A stretch of 64,000 nt of DNA, from contig CP136064.1 of NCBI GenBank assembly GCA_032622095.1, forward strand, positions 40,633,912 through 40,697,911. Direction: 5' to 3'. Source of the stretch: Siphonodentalium dalli. Its lineage: Eukaryota; Mollusca; Scaphopoda; Gadilida; Siphonodentaliidae. How positions within the stretch are numbered: the first letter of the stretch is position 1; each line of letters starts with the position of its first letter. Below are positions 22,833-34,602 of the stretch, piece by piece. The notes under the pieces are model-generated. The model was not told where the DNA came from, made no database searches, and worked only from the letters and a program-made list of their open reading frames with translations. The position numbers were made by a program, and so were the translations under genes.

Positions 22833-23106
22833 TTAATTTGCTAAAATATCAAGGTTCAACTTTAGTACTATAAAGGTTGTAATACCTCTCAATCATATCT
22901 CTTTATATTTCTGAATATTTTTGAGCATCTGAAAATTTTATCAGTGTGAAAACACATATCTATTTTTGAAATGAACATATCAGAATCACTATGCTACTTG
23001 TGATGCACAATGGAAACAAAAGGGGAATCTATTATTATAGAATAAAAAGTAACATTAACTGTTATAAAATTTGTTTTTATTTCTCCCAAAATACAGCCGT
23101 TTGGAA

Positions 23107-23387
23107 CAAGTCTGAATATATGTATCTGACATTTGCAGAATGAGGGCTCCAGAGGGAGAATTTAGTGACGATATCCCGCACCTTGTCAAGCATTTCCAAA
23201 TTCAAATTAGTCAAACTGACTAAAAACAATGTTAACTTGAAAATATAGACCAGAAAGTAAGTGAGGCCTAAATAGAATGAGGTCCATAGAGGATGAATGT
23301 GGTGATGCTAGTCTGCGTTGCGGGATAGCGTCATTAAATTCACCCTCTGGGGAACTCATTATGCAAATGTCAGACAATTCATGCTTG
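23107..23387. mobile_element. Family A hAT-like element, 281 bases
   Basis: Ends CAAGTCTGAATATATG and AATTCATGCTTG; flanks GTTTGGAA and GTTTTGAA (7 of 8). Internally reduced and diverged, so an older copy. Confidence 0.7.
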
Positions 23388-23394
23388 GTTTTGA

Positions 23395-24130
23395 AATAAC
23401 GGTCGTATTATGTTATCAGTCTCTGTCCATTAACATTATGGTTCCTAACCGATAATTCTTGTATGGATTATTTGATCGGAACCAAAGTTGTTGTCAATCA
23501 AAGATACATAACAGGCCATGTTTGAATATGAGTCCAATTCAATTATTTATTCATGAGTTTCCTGGCCTTATAGCCCTTTTTCGACTAAGAAATTGCACAA
23601 TTATTTGATAACATTTTGGTTTCCGACTGATTACTCCAGTTTGGATTATTTGATCCGAAGCAAACTTGGAACATGTATTTCTCAGTCAGCAATACTCTAG
23701 AGTCCAGTAGATTGGGTTCTTTGGTCGGAAGTAATGCTGGTATGTGTGTCTTATAACTTCTCGCTCAAAGAGAATGGAGTGTACACTGCCATCATCATAG
23801 CAATTCAGCAGGATCCACCCGCATCACAGCAAATTTACAGGACCACTAAGCTAGAGGTGTGCAAGTCTTATCACCATACCAAAGAACATCGTATTCTTAT
23901 GATATAGTTATATGACTTATATATGTAAGAGTTGAACAACAAATCTAACATGTTTTCCTGATAATAACTTGAATAATATTAGACAAAATTTCATGAAATA
24001 TTGTATATTATATACATGTTGACCTGGGTTGACATTAAAATTGTGGTCAAGTTTGAATTTGGGTTTGCTTCAACCATTCTGAGTTATCCCCCTTTATAAA
24101 TTACAATTTGCAGATTATTTTGGTATTCGG
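23395..24130. repeat. Diverged relatives of the 170-base unit
   Basis: GGTTTCCGACTGATTACTCC near 23620, TGGATTATTTGATC near 23645 and TGAGTTATCCCCCTT near 24088 are unit pieces in decayed order. No terminal sequence could be fixed. Confidence 0.5.
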
Positions 24131-24454
24131 TTGAAAAAGTAACGACATTTTTTTATGTCAGATCTGATGAGAGGAAATGATCTACTGAGGCATGTAGATG
24201 CCACTGAAATGCATCAGTCATGCTCGAGTATACTGTTCTACATGTATTCTGATCCAAGTCTCTCATGGCAGTAGAGGCCTAAGCAGAATGAGGTTCGCAG
24301 AGGGTGAATTTGGTGATGCTAGCCCACCATGCTGGGGACCTCATTCTGCAACTGACAATTAACTCAGGCTTGGTAATTAACTCAGGCTTGGTTACTGGGG
24401 CTGTTGATAAGAGGTCCAGGGAAATCCTCACTTTCAAATTATATTAACACAGTA

Positions 24455-24563
24455 CAGTAATGCTCTAATTAATCGACTCCTTAAACACAGCAGAATTATG
24501 GGTAACTTTTCAGGATTTAGTCGGAAATATGGCTTGTTGCCATTCATCGGAAAGCTCTCGGGG
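24455..24563. repeat. Family B left half only
   Basis: CAGTAATGCTCTAATTAATC to AAAGCTCTCGGGG, the exact palindrome centre, then unrelated DNA. It complements the right-half copy at 13010 in kind. Confidence 0.8.
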
Positions 24564-24681
24564 AAAAATATTCGTCGTAACTTCGAAAATTTGGCGCCCG
24601 TGACATCCACTGGGGGATGCTAAAAAAAATCAACTACTAGTATAACTCAATTTGTTTGAGAAAAGAATCTATAATGAAAAA

Positions 24682-26112
24682 CTGGTGAAGTTTCCGGTTC
24701 TCTATTGAGGGCTCCGATTCTTTGCAAATTAATCGCGGTGGCTCCGGTTCTCTACAAATGTTTGACTAGTTTTTACATGTCCAATTCTAACGCCAAAATC
24801 ATGTTCAAACAATTATTGGGCTAAAACAAGATATTGTATAGGGTTCATATTACCTAAATACAGTTATCTGTTAACAATTATAACATCTCTATCTCCCAAA
24901 GTTACAACATGCAAACAATTACTAAGTACATACCATATTGTTGTTTCTTACGGACATTATTTATCGTCACGTGCAATTAAATTTGACATATCTCGTTCCT
25001 GAAGTTTCTGTATTGATTGAGGTATAACATACGAAGTTTCAGCCAGAGGGATAATAAATTTAGCCTATCTCACTGGGCAATAGTTGTTTTGTTTTATGTT
25101 TTAGTGTAAACTGGGACTGGAATTGTGACTATGATCAGAACTTTATAACATTTTTGACAATTTCATTTTATGATACTTTTAAGTGAATTAATTGTAATAG
25201 TATGCGTTTCTCTTGTGTGTTCAGGCACAGTGAAGCAAATAAGTCTGCCAACGACTTTATTATTTTTTGTTTTCATTTTGTTGTTGTTAATGATGATGAT
25301 GATGATGATGATGTTGGAAGTGTATTTGCAAAGAGACAAGGCACATTTAAGCATTTCGCCAGTCGTGATTGTTCAATTTACATGAAAAAATTTTCACGTT
25401 TTTCGATATCTATTCCTCAGAAATGGCGATGCTATTATTGTCAAGCAATGTTTGAAGATGGAAACCAGATGCTGCAGCATACCCTCATTGCACATAAGGA
25501 GATTGTCTTGCTGTGCAGTATATATAGTGATGATATTCGCCACAAAGACTTTTCTGTAATATAATGACTTTCGGCTCTATCTCGCGATGACATAAAAATG
25601 TGGTCATTAATATCAGGGACCATTATTGGATCCTCGCTATACAGAGCGAGATACTTGGTGTAAATTTTGGAATTGCAATTAAGTGCTCTTTGACCCAGCC
25701 AATGACGTGCCAATGGATCTGAATACCCATGTGTCAGGTTTATAACTATTATGTGTCAGGTTTATAACTAATTATGTAGTCATATTAGTAGAAATCATTC
25801 GGACGGCATATACTACTTTATCTAAGGCAGAGAATAAAGTTATTCGCAGAGAACCGAGCGCTCGGTAGAGAATCGGAGCCCTCAGCAGAGAATCGGAAAA
25901 TAAAATAAAATAAATTTCTATGTAATTCGGAATTAGTTTTTAACTTCTTTTTACACATACTGATGGCCAGTGACTATAATTTCACAATAGTGCTATGAAA
26001 CTCATGAAACAATGTTCTAATGTTGTTTTTATATCACGATTGCTCGATTGAGAATCGGAATCGTAACTCAAAAATGCTCACAAAACTCGGTAGAGAACCA
26101 AATCACCAGGAG
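24682..26112. mobile_element. Possible TIR element with CCGGTTCTCTA arms and one ORF
   Basis: The left arm contains TTTCCGGTTCTCTATTGAGG and GGCTCCGGTTCTCTAC. The right side contains AGAGAATCGGAGCCCTCAGC (near 25858) and CTCGGTAGAGAACCAAATCACC (near 26095), which are their approximate complements. ACTGGTGA and TCACCAGG may be the outer ends. The enclosed frame 25202-25564 carries a C2H2 finger. A decayed DNA transposon with its own or a captured gene is plausible; boundaries are uncertain. Confidence 0.4.
25202..25564 (+). CDS. ORF of 120 codons with one C2H2 zinc finger
   Basis: From about residue 76 the protein reads WRCYYCQAMFEDGNQMLQHT and then LIAH, an exact C-x2-C-x12-H-x4-H finger with the usual F and L positions. 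Upstream is a run of seven aspartates and a basic patch; downstream is a short tail ending FSVI. The finger spacing is correct, so this is unlikely to be noise. No promoter, intron signals or family are recognised. The run of Asp codons is a GATGAT microsatellite and may be recent. It could be an exon of a host gene rather than a complete protein, since the start codon is not convincing. Confidence 0.45.
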   Translation: MRFSCVFRHSEANKSANDFIIFCFHFVVVNDDDDDDDVGSVFAKRQGTFKHFASRDCSIYMKKFSRFSISIPQKWRCYYCQAMFEDGNQMLQHTLIAHKEIVLLCSIYSDDIRHKDFSVI

Positions 26113-26119
26113 TAGTTCC

Positions 26120-26488
26120 CCCACAATGCAGAGGGTGAATTTGGTGGGAACCTCATTCTGTTTAGACCTCAACTGCTATGAGACCTAGGATCAGATTGAA
26201 TTTCCCCAGTTGATGTTGGTGATATTCACCCATTAGTCACCTCGATTATGCATTTTGTCTTCTGCAAATTAGGGGAAATAGAAATTGAACAGAAAGGAAA
26301 AAGTAACTAAAAACAATGTTATCTTGAGACTATAGATACTTCGCAGAAAACGAGGCCTAAGCAGAATGAAGTCCCCAGAGGGTGAATTTGGTGATGCTAA
26401 CCCGCTGTGTGGGAGAGCATCACTAAATTCACCCTCTGAGGACCTTATTCTGTAAATGACAGACACACTATTTGCAGGCTTGTACCTG
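26120..26488. repeat. Family A element, left end lost
   Basis: A partial left palindrome (GCAGAGGGTGAATTTGGTG), the spacer (CAGTTGATGTTGGTGATATT) and a complete right palindrome end at ACACACTATTTGCAGGCTTG. The left terminus is missing. Confidence 0.7.
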
Positions 26489-26509
26489 AACCAGTTCACC
26501 TGGTTACGT

Positions 26510-26702
26510 AGCGTTTTTCCGAAGACCCATAACTCCGAAGGTCAGATTCTCCGAAGGTCAGATTCTCCGAAGTCCCGATTCTCCGAAATCCCATAACTCT
26601 GAAGACCCATAACTCCGAAAGCCCATAACTCCGAAGGCCTATAACTCGGAACGCCCATAACTCCGAAGGTCTATAACTCCGAAGGGCCGATTCTCCGAAG
26701 AT
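26510..26702. repeat. CCATAACTCCGAAGG minisatellite, left arm
   Basis: About ten units of 17-19 bases alternate CCCATAACTCCGAAGG and GATTCTCCGAAGG. The inverted partner is at 27395-27545. Confidence 0.85.
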
Positions 26703-27394
26703 CATGTTTTATCGCTTATTAAATAGTGTACAGTCCAGTGGCGGGGTCAATGGGGCCCTAGGGAAGACCGCCCCCAAAAAACATGTCAAATGTCATGTAA
26801 ACGTCAGGAAATCCCTCCTAGGCATTCAAATATTCACAGTGTTCCTGCCCAGGGGAGCCCCCGGACCAACGATTGGGGGCGACCCCTCCCATGTATGCGC
26901 TCCCCAAATCAGGCCTTCGTGATATGCTTTCGGCATATCATATGCATGATATATCCCCCACATATGCTAATTAATGTGCACCCCTAAATGGGAACCCTGG
27001 CTCCGCCACTGGTGTGCACCGGGTATATTATAACGAAACGCTGCAAGAATGTCAGAGTAGCCTAACATGCACAGGGGCGACAAGTTCTTCCCCGTTCACC
27101 CCTGTACATTTTACTCTGGCATCTCATGGGCCAACGTAACGTTATAGTATCTGGTGTATAGTCAGTGGCGGGCCAGGATTCCCATTTAGGTGGGGGCAGT
27201 AGGAAAAGTTTGAATATTTTGATGCCCCATGAACGATTTCCGGGCGTTTACATGACATTGGACATGTTTTGGTAGGGGCCCATATTGTCTGAAATAGCAA
27301 GTAGAGGTTTAATGGGGGCAGTGGGAATTTTGGGACCCCTTGGCTTCGCCACTGGACTGTACACTATTTAGTAAACGATAATACCCCGATAGAA
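26703..27394. mobile_element. Inner segment between minisatellite arms, two CAGTGGCGG elements
   Basis: TTATTAAATAGTGTACAGTC (near 26716) and GACTGTACACTATTTAGTAA (near 27355) pair as inverted repeats just inside the minisatellite arms. Within lie two segments with CAGTGGCGG...CCGCCACTG-type ends, about 26737-27012 and 27163-27356. The inner segments look like non-autonomous DNA transposons with short ends. Confidence 0.55.
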
Positions 27395-27545
27395 TCGGCC
27401 CTTCGGAGTTATGGGCTTTCGGAGAATCGGATCTTCAGAGTTATGGGCCGTCAGAGAATCGGGTCTTCGGAGTTGTGGGCCGTTGGAGAATCGGGTCTTC
27501 GGAGTTGTGGGCCTTCGTAGTAATAGGTCTTCGGAAAACCGGTCT
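27395..27545. repeat. TTCGGAGTTATGGGCC minisatellite, right arm
   Basis: Inverted counterpart of 26510-26702, with units TTCGGAGTTATGGGCC and TCGGAGAATCGGGTC. Confidence 0.85.
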
Positions 27546-28215
27546 GACACCATTCACCTGGCTTGGAGATGCCCATGCAGAAACAATATTTATTTTGTGG
27601 TCTTATTTTTTTTTCATTTATTGTTTTCTGAATATGATTTTTTCTGTAGAAGTTGGACTTTGAGACACTTAGACCCCAGAAATCTTTCATGTTTGGCTGC
27701 AGACTCAAAATACACGTTGTCTTGTGGGTTTCAGTTGATTGACATTAGATCAGGCCATGAATCTCATATTCACCAGTACCCATGTAAATGATGTAAGTTT
27801 CAGTGGTAGCACAGGTGTTTGATGACATCATCATATTTTGGTTGATTGACAGATGCCAAATGTTTCAGCCACCTGGTGTGATTTTCATAAGCATGCAATT
27901 TTCCATGATTCTGCCTGTGATTGACAGGTGTCAGGGAATCGGGTCAACCATCTGTGCTCTCAGCCACCTGTTTTGATGACTTCTTCCTGTTATTTTTTGT
28001 TGATTGTCCTGTGTCAAGTTTGAGACACATGGTATGATGTCATCAGCATGAAATTTTCCATGATGACAGGTGTCTGGGATTTGAGTCAACCCTGCATGCT
28101 CGGAGTGGAGTTCTGAGGTCATAAACTTATTTCAGGACAGAGTCAGCATGAAGCTCAATGAAAATATCTTATGTCAGGCCAAGTCTTAGGCTTCCAATAA
28201 TAAATAACAGTGTTT
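27546..28215. other. Noncoding; diverged internal repeats
   Basis: Phrases such as CATGGTATGATGTCATCAGCATG and GATTGACAGGTGTCAGGGAATC recur loosely between 27800 and 28110, an old tandem arrangement. No gene is seen. Confidence 0.4.
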
Positions 28216-28560
28216 TGTGGGGGGGGGGGGGGGGGGGGGTAAAACATTATTTACAGACACCTAGGGCAGGGGGATGGTGGGTAACATCTGTTTACTCAAC
28301 CATATTTATACCCCCATCCCAAAAGACTGGATTACATGTGTCCGTCCGCTCATATATCTCAACCACAGGTTATCGGATCTCGATGAAATTTGGTATGCAG
28401 GTTGGCATCGGTAGGGCTTTCAAAAGAGGGTTCATTGACCTAGTTCACATTTTCCGTTCAAGAGTGATCCCTCTTTCTTTATCTGAAAATATTGGATTTT
28501 GTTTTGTTTGTTAGAATTGTCAAGTAATTTGTTCATTCATCACATTTTTTTTCACAATTT
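28216..28560. repeat. Fragment of a GTCCGTCCG-type element beside a poly-G run
   Basis: TATACCCCCATCCCAAAAGA, GTGTCCGTCCGCTCATATATC and TTATCGGATCTCGATGAAAT followed by TTGGTATGCAGGTTGGCATC are typical of dispersed animal elements, but the unit differs from the 170-base family. Confidence 0.4.
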
Positions 28561-28904
28561 GGTTTCAGACCTGCCGCGGCCCATATTTCAATTTTCACCA
28601 TGGGAGTATTTCAGCACCAGTGGTGCAACCTCTTGTTTTTATCAAAATGTTTGTAAAATTTACCCAGAAAAGATAATAATACAGGTCCATGCAGTTTGTG
28701 GATTGAAATCTTCTGTAGAGTCATAGACCTCACTATTTGTGATCGTCACCCCATGGATGCCCCATGAAATAATTCCACCAATGACTTCTGAATATCTGTA
28801 TCCTTATAATTTGGCATTATTTTGATTATCTGGCCATATGAATGATAATCCGGCCTTATAAACAATATGTTAAAATTAGGTTGTAACCGATAAAAACTAC
28901 TTAA

Positions 28905-29276
28905 AGTGATGCGAAACACTCAAGGTAGGGTGATAAAATAGAAATGGAGAATAATCTTGTTCAAAGTAGTAATTTTTTTTACATATATTATATCCAAATT
29001 GACAACAAACACCGTCATTCTTGTATATTAATTAAATGCAGTGACTCTCGATGGCATAATCATTTTCATTAGTTTATCGCTGATAGATGCATCCCGAATC
29101 GAGTAGTAAATATGTTTTTACAATTGAGCTTAGTTCAGATGATGTTTTCTATGGAATGGTTTGGTCGATTTGCTTCAGATTTTCGATGATTTTAATAGAA
29201 TGTAACATTCCTTCAGTTGGCATAGAAATTGAATACTAACATCAGTTTCACGCACCCGAACAAGTACATAATGTCT
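28905..29276 (+). mobile_element. Family J dispersed repeat
   Basis: AGTGATGCGAAACACTCAAG to GTACATAATGTCT, about 372 bases, preceded by TTAA. Close to the copies at 7736 (reverse) and 47629. Confidence 0.75.
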
Positions 29277-29739
29277 TTATAATTCACATTATATTGGGGG
29301 AAAAACATGATGAAAGACAAGGTAAGTGTACATAGTTTACATATCAACAACATGTTTAGATTTTAGCTAATCATGTATAAAATACCATATCAATTCCATT
29401 TTTTCAAACATGTGGAAACAGTCACAACTATGTACAACTAACATAAAGAATTTGCATACGATCATTTATTGTGCTCTAGATTACAGACATTTCAGACAAA
29501 AAAAAACTTTTTCCAATGAGGCGGTGATGACTTTCAAATTACCTCCCCAGAACACATGCATGCTAAAATTAGATTTCTGGATCTTCCCAGTGATAGTGGG
29601 TGTCCTAAAATTAGGAAGCAGACTATCATCAAGGGGGGCGGAACTATCAGAAAAAGTGAATGGCAAGCAACCAACCACAAGCGTGGATTAGGCTTAGTCA
29701 CGTGAGATAAAAAATATACCGCTATAGCTCTTGACCAAT

Positions 29740-29974
29740 CAGAATCTGTCAATAAATCTCCCAGAAATAAAAAGAGAGCTAATCACGCTCAAAGTCAAAA
29801 TTCGAATGAATTTTTTCAGAAATCAACGCGAAAGTGAACCTAAACAAATCCGACCAATCAAATCGCTAGTACTAACGGGTTGTCACCCTTAGCGACCTAT
29901 CATGATTGGATAAAACTATATGCATTGGACCAATGAAACAAAGCGAAACATTATTCTTTGAGGAGGAAAAACAA
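29740..29974 (+). promoter_or_regulatory. CCAAT-rich candidate promoter
   Basis: Four CCAAT-type motifs fall in 200 bases: GACCAATCAGAATC near 29734, GACCAATCAAATCG near 29853, ATGATTGGATAA near 29902 and GGACCAATGAAACAAAG near 29929. The spacing and number exceed chance for this composition. The region is unrelated to the repeat families around it. Confidence 0.4.
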
Positions 29975-30029
29975 AATGTCGACGCGGAGTTCAAGCTTTT
30001 CCGAGAAGATTAATCATTTTAAGATGGTA
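29975..30029 (+). CDS. Candidate first coding exon
   Basis: AACAAAATGTCG gives an ATG in good context, followed by 17 codons (STRSSSFSEKINHFKM) to a possible donor GTATCA after 30025. The frame without splicing stops at TAA soon after. It lies 40-240 bases downstream of the CCAAT cluster, as a short 5' coding exon would. No downstream exon was recognised before 36 kb, so the gene is unproven. Confidence 0.3.
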
Positions 30030-30960
30030 TCATAAAAGTAACCTATTATCACATAAGTTCACTATATGGTAGCACAATAATACATTTCATGGGGATGAAC
30101 ACAGGACAGCAGAGGGGGGTAGAATCATAGTTTGTTTCAAGCCATTACAATTTTCATAAACAACATTAGTTAGGTATTTTACAGTTAATTAACCTATGTG
30201 TCTGAAAATTATTTGGAATCCCCCCCCTCCATTATATTTATATAGTTTTGAATCTTCACAATTTCAAATATATTGCACTCATTTAATGCAGCACCAATTC
30301 CTTGGGTGAATGTTGAAGCAGTACAGCACAGCCAGTATGACATTTATACAAACAAATTTATTAGCAAAAATTATTAGTAACAGTTTGCATACAATGGATC
30401 AAGGTAAATCTGAGCAGGAATCCAGGTTTCAGTAATAATAAATATCAAAAATATAATAAAGCCATAGACACTCATAACAAATAAAATTTATAACCATTTT
30501 CTGAAAGATATGGCCCTAGATTGAATGTCACACAATTGTCAAAAATAAGTATTATACACAATTGGAAATGATATTGAAGATGGATTCCTTTTAGCCAATT
30601 ACAGGGGCCAAGGGGGTGTTCTTGGAACATGTTGACAAATATTTTCGATTATTTTTCTCTATCTAAGACCAAGTTCGAGTTTTCGCCATTTATGAAGTTT
30701 CTATGATCTGACAAATATTGACAACAGAATGAATGGCTGCGAAATTCATTGGCTATTACTTATATTTATATAGCTATAAAACCAAAATGGTCCTGTTTAC
30801 AATTGTGCGTACTTCGTAAGTTGTGTTTTATGAAATTGTATCATCAACGTGGCTGGAATTTTCGGTAATATAAGTTGAATACTACATTCTTTCAGTGGGC
30901 AAAGTGCCTAAGTACTCAATTATCAGTTTGAATCACTGAAATAAGTGCACAATATGTAGT
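30030..30960. other. No feature recognised
   Basis: AT-rich noncoding DNA with no supported exon. Confidence 0.35.
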
Positions 30961-30964
30961 TTAA

Positions 30965-31220
30965 CCCTTTCATGACGGGCGGAGCTGCACTGTGCAGCAT
31001 TAAAGATCATCTGCCAGTGCATTCTCTTATATATGCGAGTCTCCCAGGGAGCCTCGCATATATAAGAGAATGCAATGGCTTACAAGGTCATGGTAAATAT
31101 TATTAGATGGATGTATTCTCTTATATATGGGAGGCTCCCTATGGGAAACTGGCATAATATAAGAGAATGCATTGGCAAAGGGTTTTCACAAGATTTCAGG
31201 AAGCTCCCGTCATGGTAGGG
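30965..31220. mobile_element. TTAA-flanked element, CATGACGGG shell, two cores
   Basis: TTAA at the left (30961-30964); the right flank is mutated to TTCA. Ends CCCTTTCATGACGGGCGGAG and GGAAGCTCCCGTCATGGTAGGG. Contains two palindromic core copies. Confidence 0.75.
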
Positions 31221-31650
31221 TTCAGTAAATTTCCAACGATACATAATAATAATTTTGTCTCAGGCTTAAAACACAGGAATTCCCTTTTAAAGCATTTAGA
31301 ATTCCCTTTTAAAGCATTTATTTTTAATAATTAACAATAAAATAGAGATGGCTCTGTATAAAATATATATATATAGAACATCAAGAACCCAACCTGCATA
31401 AAGACAAACAATAATCATGAGTTTCGTTGAACTCTTCATTTGCCATTGATTCCGAACAGGTTCATGAAATTCTCGAAACATATAATGGCACAAAAGATAT
31501 AGAATGGAACCAATAACAAAATTAAAATGTCAAAAAAGTGCAAGCTGGGGAATGTACAACTGTATTAAAAAATTTATCAATATGTTAGACATGGAATAGT
31601 AAATGGTTACTTATCACTGGCAACCATGATTATGTCATAAACTGTTTTAC

Positions 31651-33266
31651 TAGGGTTGCCACGACTATGAGTTTTCATAATCGACCGATATAGTCGACGG
31701 TTAGTCGATTAATCGTTTATATATGCGGCCTATATTACACCCATGCAGGTAAAGACGTGATCAATGTGAAATAAGGATTAACTATCATGTGGACTGTTTT
31801 TATGGAGATGTAACGGTGAGGTAAGTGGACATAACTTGTGTAAAACCCGAAGGGTTTTACATACAAGTTATGACCACTTACCTCACCGTTACATCTCCAT
31901 AAAAATAGTCCACATGACAGTTAATCCTTATATTTATATACATTTAGCGAAGAAGCCACTTTTGTAAATATATTTAAATCGAAAAGTGTATCATGACAAG
32001 ATCAGCCCAAAATACCCAATAGCACCCTTGCCAAAAGTTAATAGGAACAATTTCTCTTCATATTGAAACCCGATGATGTATTAAGTCAATCCTGCGCGAG
32101 TCCAAATGCGCCCAAAACATTACGCCTTCGTCTTTCCAAACCTAATGACGTATCGATGGTGTTATTAGCTTGGTGTTATGAGGCGTTGCGCATTCACCGA
32201 GAAATAACTGCAACTAGCCACGTGGGCGCCGACCAATCAGAATGCTGGATTTAGTGATGACAACACTTAGTGTGTAAATATATTACAATGACTGCTTTAT
32301 ATCCTGTCTGAACACAGTTATAAACTGTCAGTCAGCAGGCTTGTCATTCTGAGGCCCCCGCCTGTCATCGGCCACCTAAACTCAAATTTACACGGCAGGT
32401 AAAGGCCTTCCTCATCGCTATTCCCGCGGACTAGAAATTAAAAAAATATCTGTCCAGTCAATCAAACATGCATCACGGTGCCAATTAACTTATTGAAAAA
32501 GGACTGTAGTCAGTTTTGCAGAAAATCCCATTGTGTATTGATTGCTTCACCTGACATATTATCGCACTTAATTTTATTTTGCGGGCTTCGTTGTGTGAGC
32601 GCTGCATGTTACAGTACTTTTAGTTTTGTTATTCAAAGTGATTGCAGAGCATCGTGCAGTGCGGTGGGGGGGGTCTGTATATACGTTACCAAGTTGTAAT
32701 GTATGTAGCACTAATAAGTGCTGACACAAACTTATTACTGATTAACTGTCTAGTAACTTTGAACATTCCATGTCCCGCGAACTTTGTGACTTTGTCAATA
32801 ATGATCAATAATGGTGAATGTTTTACAGTATGAAATTAAAAAAATTAAATATAGATGCAGTCGAATGCACGTCATCCATTTTGGATATAATGATCGCTAA
32901 TTACCAATCCATATAGGAATATAAATTCACAGTTAAACATAATTTATAAACAATGGCAAGGCTGTAACACGACATCAAAGGCACACCGAACTCTTTGAAG
33001 ATGACCGCCAAACGTCGGCTGCATTATCAAAGGAAGCCGCATCAGAAGTGGCGACAGAACAGGATGTCGGGTGGTAAATTGTGCAACCTACACTGTTAAC
33101 TTTTACTTTCAGGCATGGTATGTGTGCATAGTATTGCTTATATACATAACCATACCCACCCCCCCCCCCCCCCCCTTTGGGTGATTAGTCGATGAAAGTA
33201 AATAATCCGTCGACTACCACACCTGTTGAAGGTTAGTCGATTAATCGAATAATCATGGCAAGCCTA
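31651..33266. mobile_element. hAT-like element, 1.6 kb, non-autonomous
   Basis: Left TAGGGTTGCCACGACTATGA with GTTAGTCGATTAATCG; right GGTTAGTCGATTAATCGAAT then AATCATGGCAAGCCTA. Flanks TGTTTTAC (31643-31650) and CGTTTTAC (33267-33274) match at 7 of 8. Inside, 31768-31930 is a 160-base hairpin. No transposase frame is visible. Confidence 0.75.
31768..31930. repeat. 160-base hairpin inside the hAT-like element
   Basis: The arm AAGGATTAACTATCATGTGG through GGTGAGGTAAGTGG returns as CCACTTACCTCACC through CACATGACAGTTAATCCTT. The turn is AAAACCCGAAGGGTTTT. Confidence 0.9.
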
Positions 33267-34270
33267 CGTTTTACCTATAAACATGTTGACTGTTGCATTG
33301 TGGGATTGTTTCCAAAAAATAATACATGATTGGAAGCTGCATCATTTACTATGGCAGATTTAGAGTCGGTCTATAAAACACATTATAACTTTGTTATTTG
33401 TCATAGTTTTTGCATGAAATTTTATACATATATCAGGGACATTTACTCCTCCTAAAGCCAGTATTTTTGAAAAAAATTATCAGAATAAATAGTACCAGTG
33501 ACTGGTACAGAATACATATACATGCTCTTAGAGACTCTTACACTATGAAACTATTATAGAGCCTGTACCGATCGCAAAACGTCAAAGTCATCAAAATCAC
33601 AAAGAAAGTCAGTCAGATTCATTACATGAAACAGTGTAAATGTGAATTGAGGGAGATATCACCCGCATGCTGCAACTACCATCTAAACACCTCAAACTAA
33701 GTCAGTTCCCCAGGCATATTGCATTGTTTAAGAAATGAATGTGTGTGTTATTGGGTGATACAGCACTGTGATCGTTGGGGCTTCGCGGTTTACACTAAAT
33801 GTGCCCGTAATGACAACAGTACTGTATCCCCCAATAACACCCTACATTCATTTCTAATATTTATATTGCATTTTGATGATTTATTCCCATAAAAAAGCTG
33901 AGCATATTCTTATTTATTTTCACAAAATCTGCTGAGAATTTGAGACTAGCCCTCGCAGCACATTAATTCATCCCATATAAGATTTCCAAGCACTTAGCAA
34001 TAATAACATGATCGATATAAATTACTGGCTTCAGATGAAATTCGGTTGAACTTTGAAAAGCACGCCCAATTATTCTGCTGACCGCCTTTAGTGATTAGGT
34101 CAACAATTTGTAATGTCGTGTTTGTGCTTCATGTAACCCCATGCCACACCAAGATAGCTCTGAATATAACTGCATGCCATAGCAAGGAGTGAAAGTTTAA
34201 GGAAAGACTTGGAGGCACCGTGCCTGCATTATAATGAATGAACACTGAACATAAAAGTGGCTGAGCATTG
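33267..34270. other. Noncoding; one small inverted-repeat element at 33728-33858
   Basis: AAATGAATGTGTGTGTTATTGGG and CCCAATAACACCCTACATTCATTT are approximate complements about 85 bases apart, a small fold-back. Nothing else is recognised. Confidence 0.5.
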
Positions 34271-34276
34271 TCTTAA

Positions 34277-34602
34277 CCCTTTACCCGACAGAACGGCCCT
34301 GTGCCAATGCATTCTCTTATATATGCGAGTCGACCATAGGTCGCCTCGCATATATAAGAGAATGCATTGGCTTAACATATTTTAGGCCAATGCATTTCTT
34401 ATATATGCGAGGCGACCTATGGTCGACTCGCATATATAAGAGAATGCATTGGCACAGGGCATAACTGTAACCATCACCATGTGGTCAATGAACCGGTTCC
34501 AATGATATCCATATTTGTATGGTGTTATTGAGACAGACCGAAGATATTTTAGGCTGTTGAAGCTTTATTTGGGCGTTTTTGGCCGGTTTGTTGGGTAAAG
34601 GG
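34277..34602. mobile_element. TTAA-flanked element, CCCTTTACCCGACA shell, two cores
   Basis: TTAA on both sides (34273-34276 and 34603-34606). Ends CCCTTTACCCGACAGAACGGCC and GGCCGGTTTGTTGGGTAAAGGG. The two palindromic cores are back to back at 34294-34460. Confidence 0.8.

Noticed and set aside
31815-31900. Intrinsic terminator-like hairpin
   Set aside because: It is the centre of a 160-base palindrome within a eukaryotic DNA transposon and has no U-tract or operon context.
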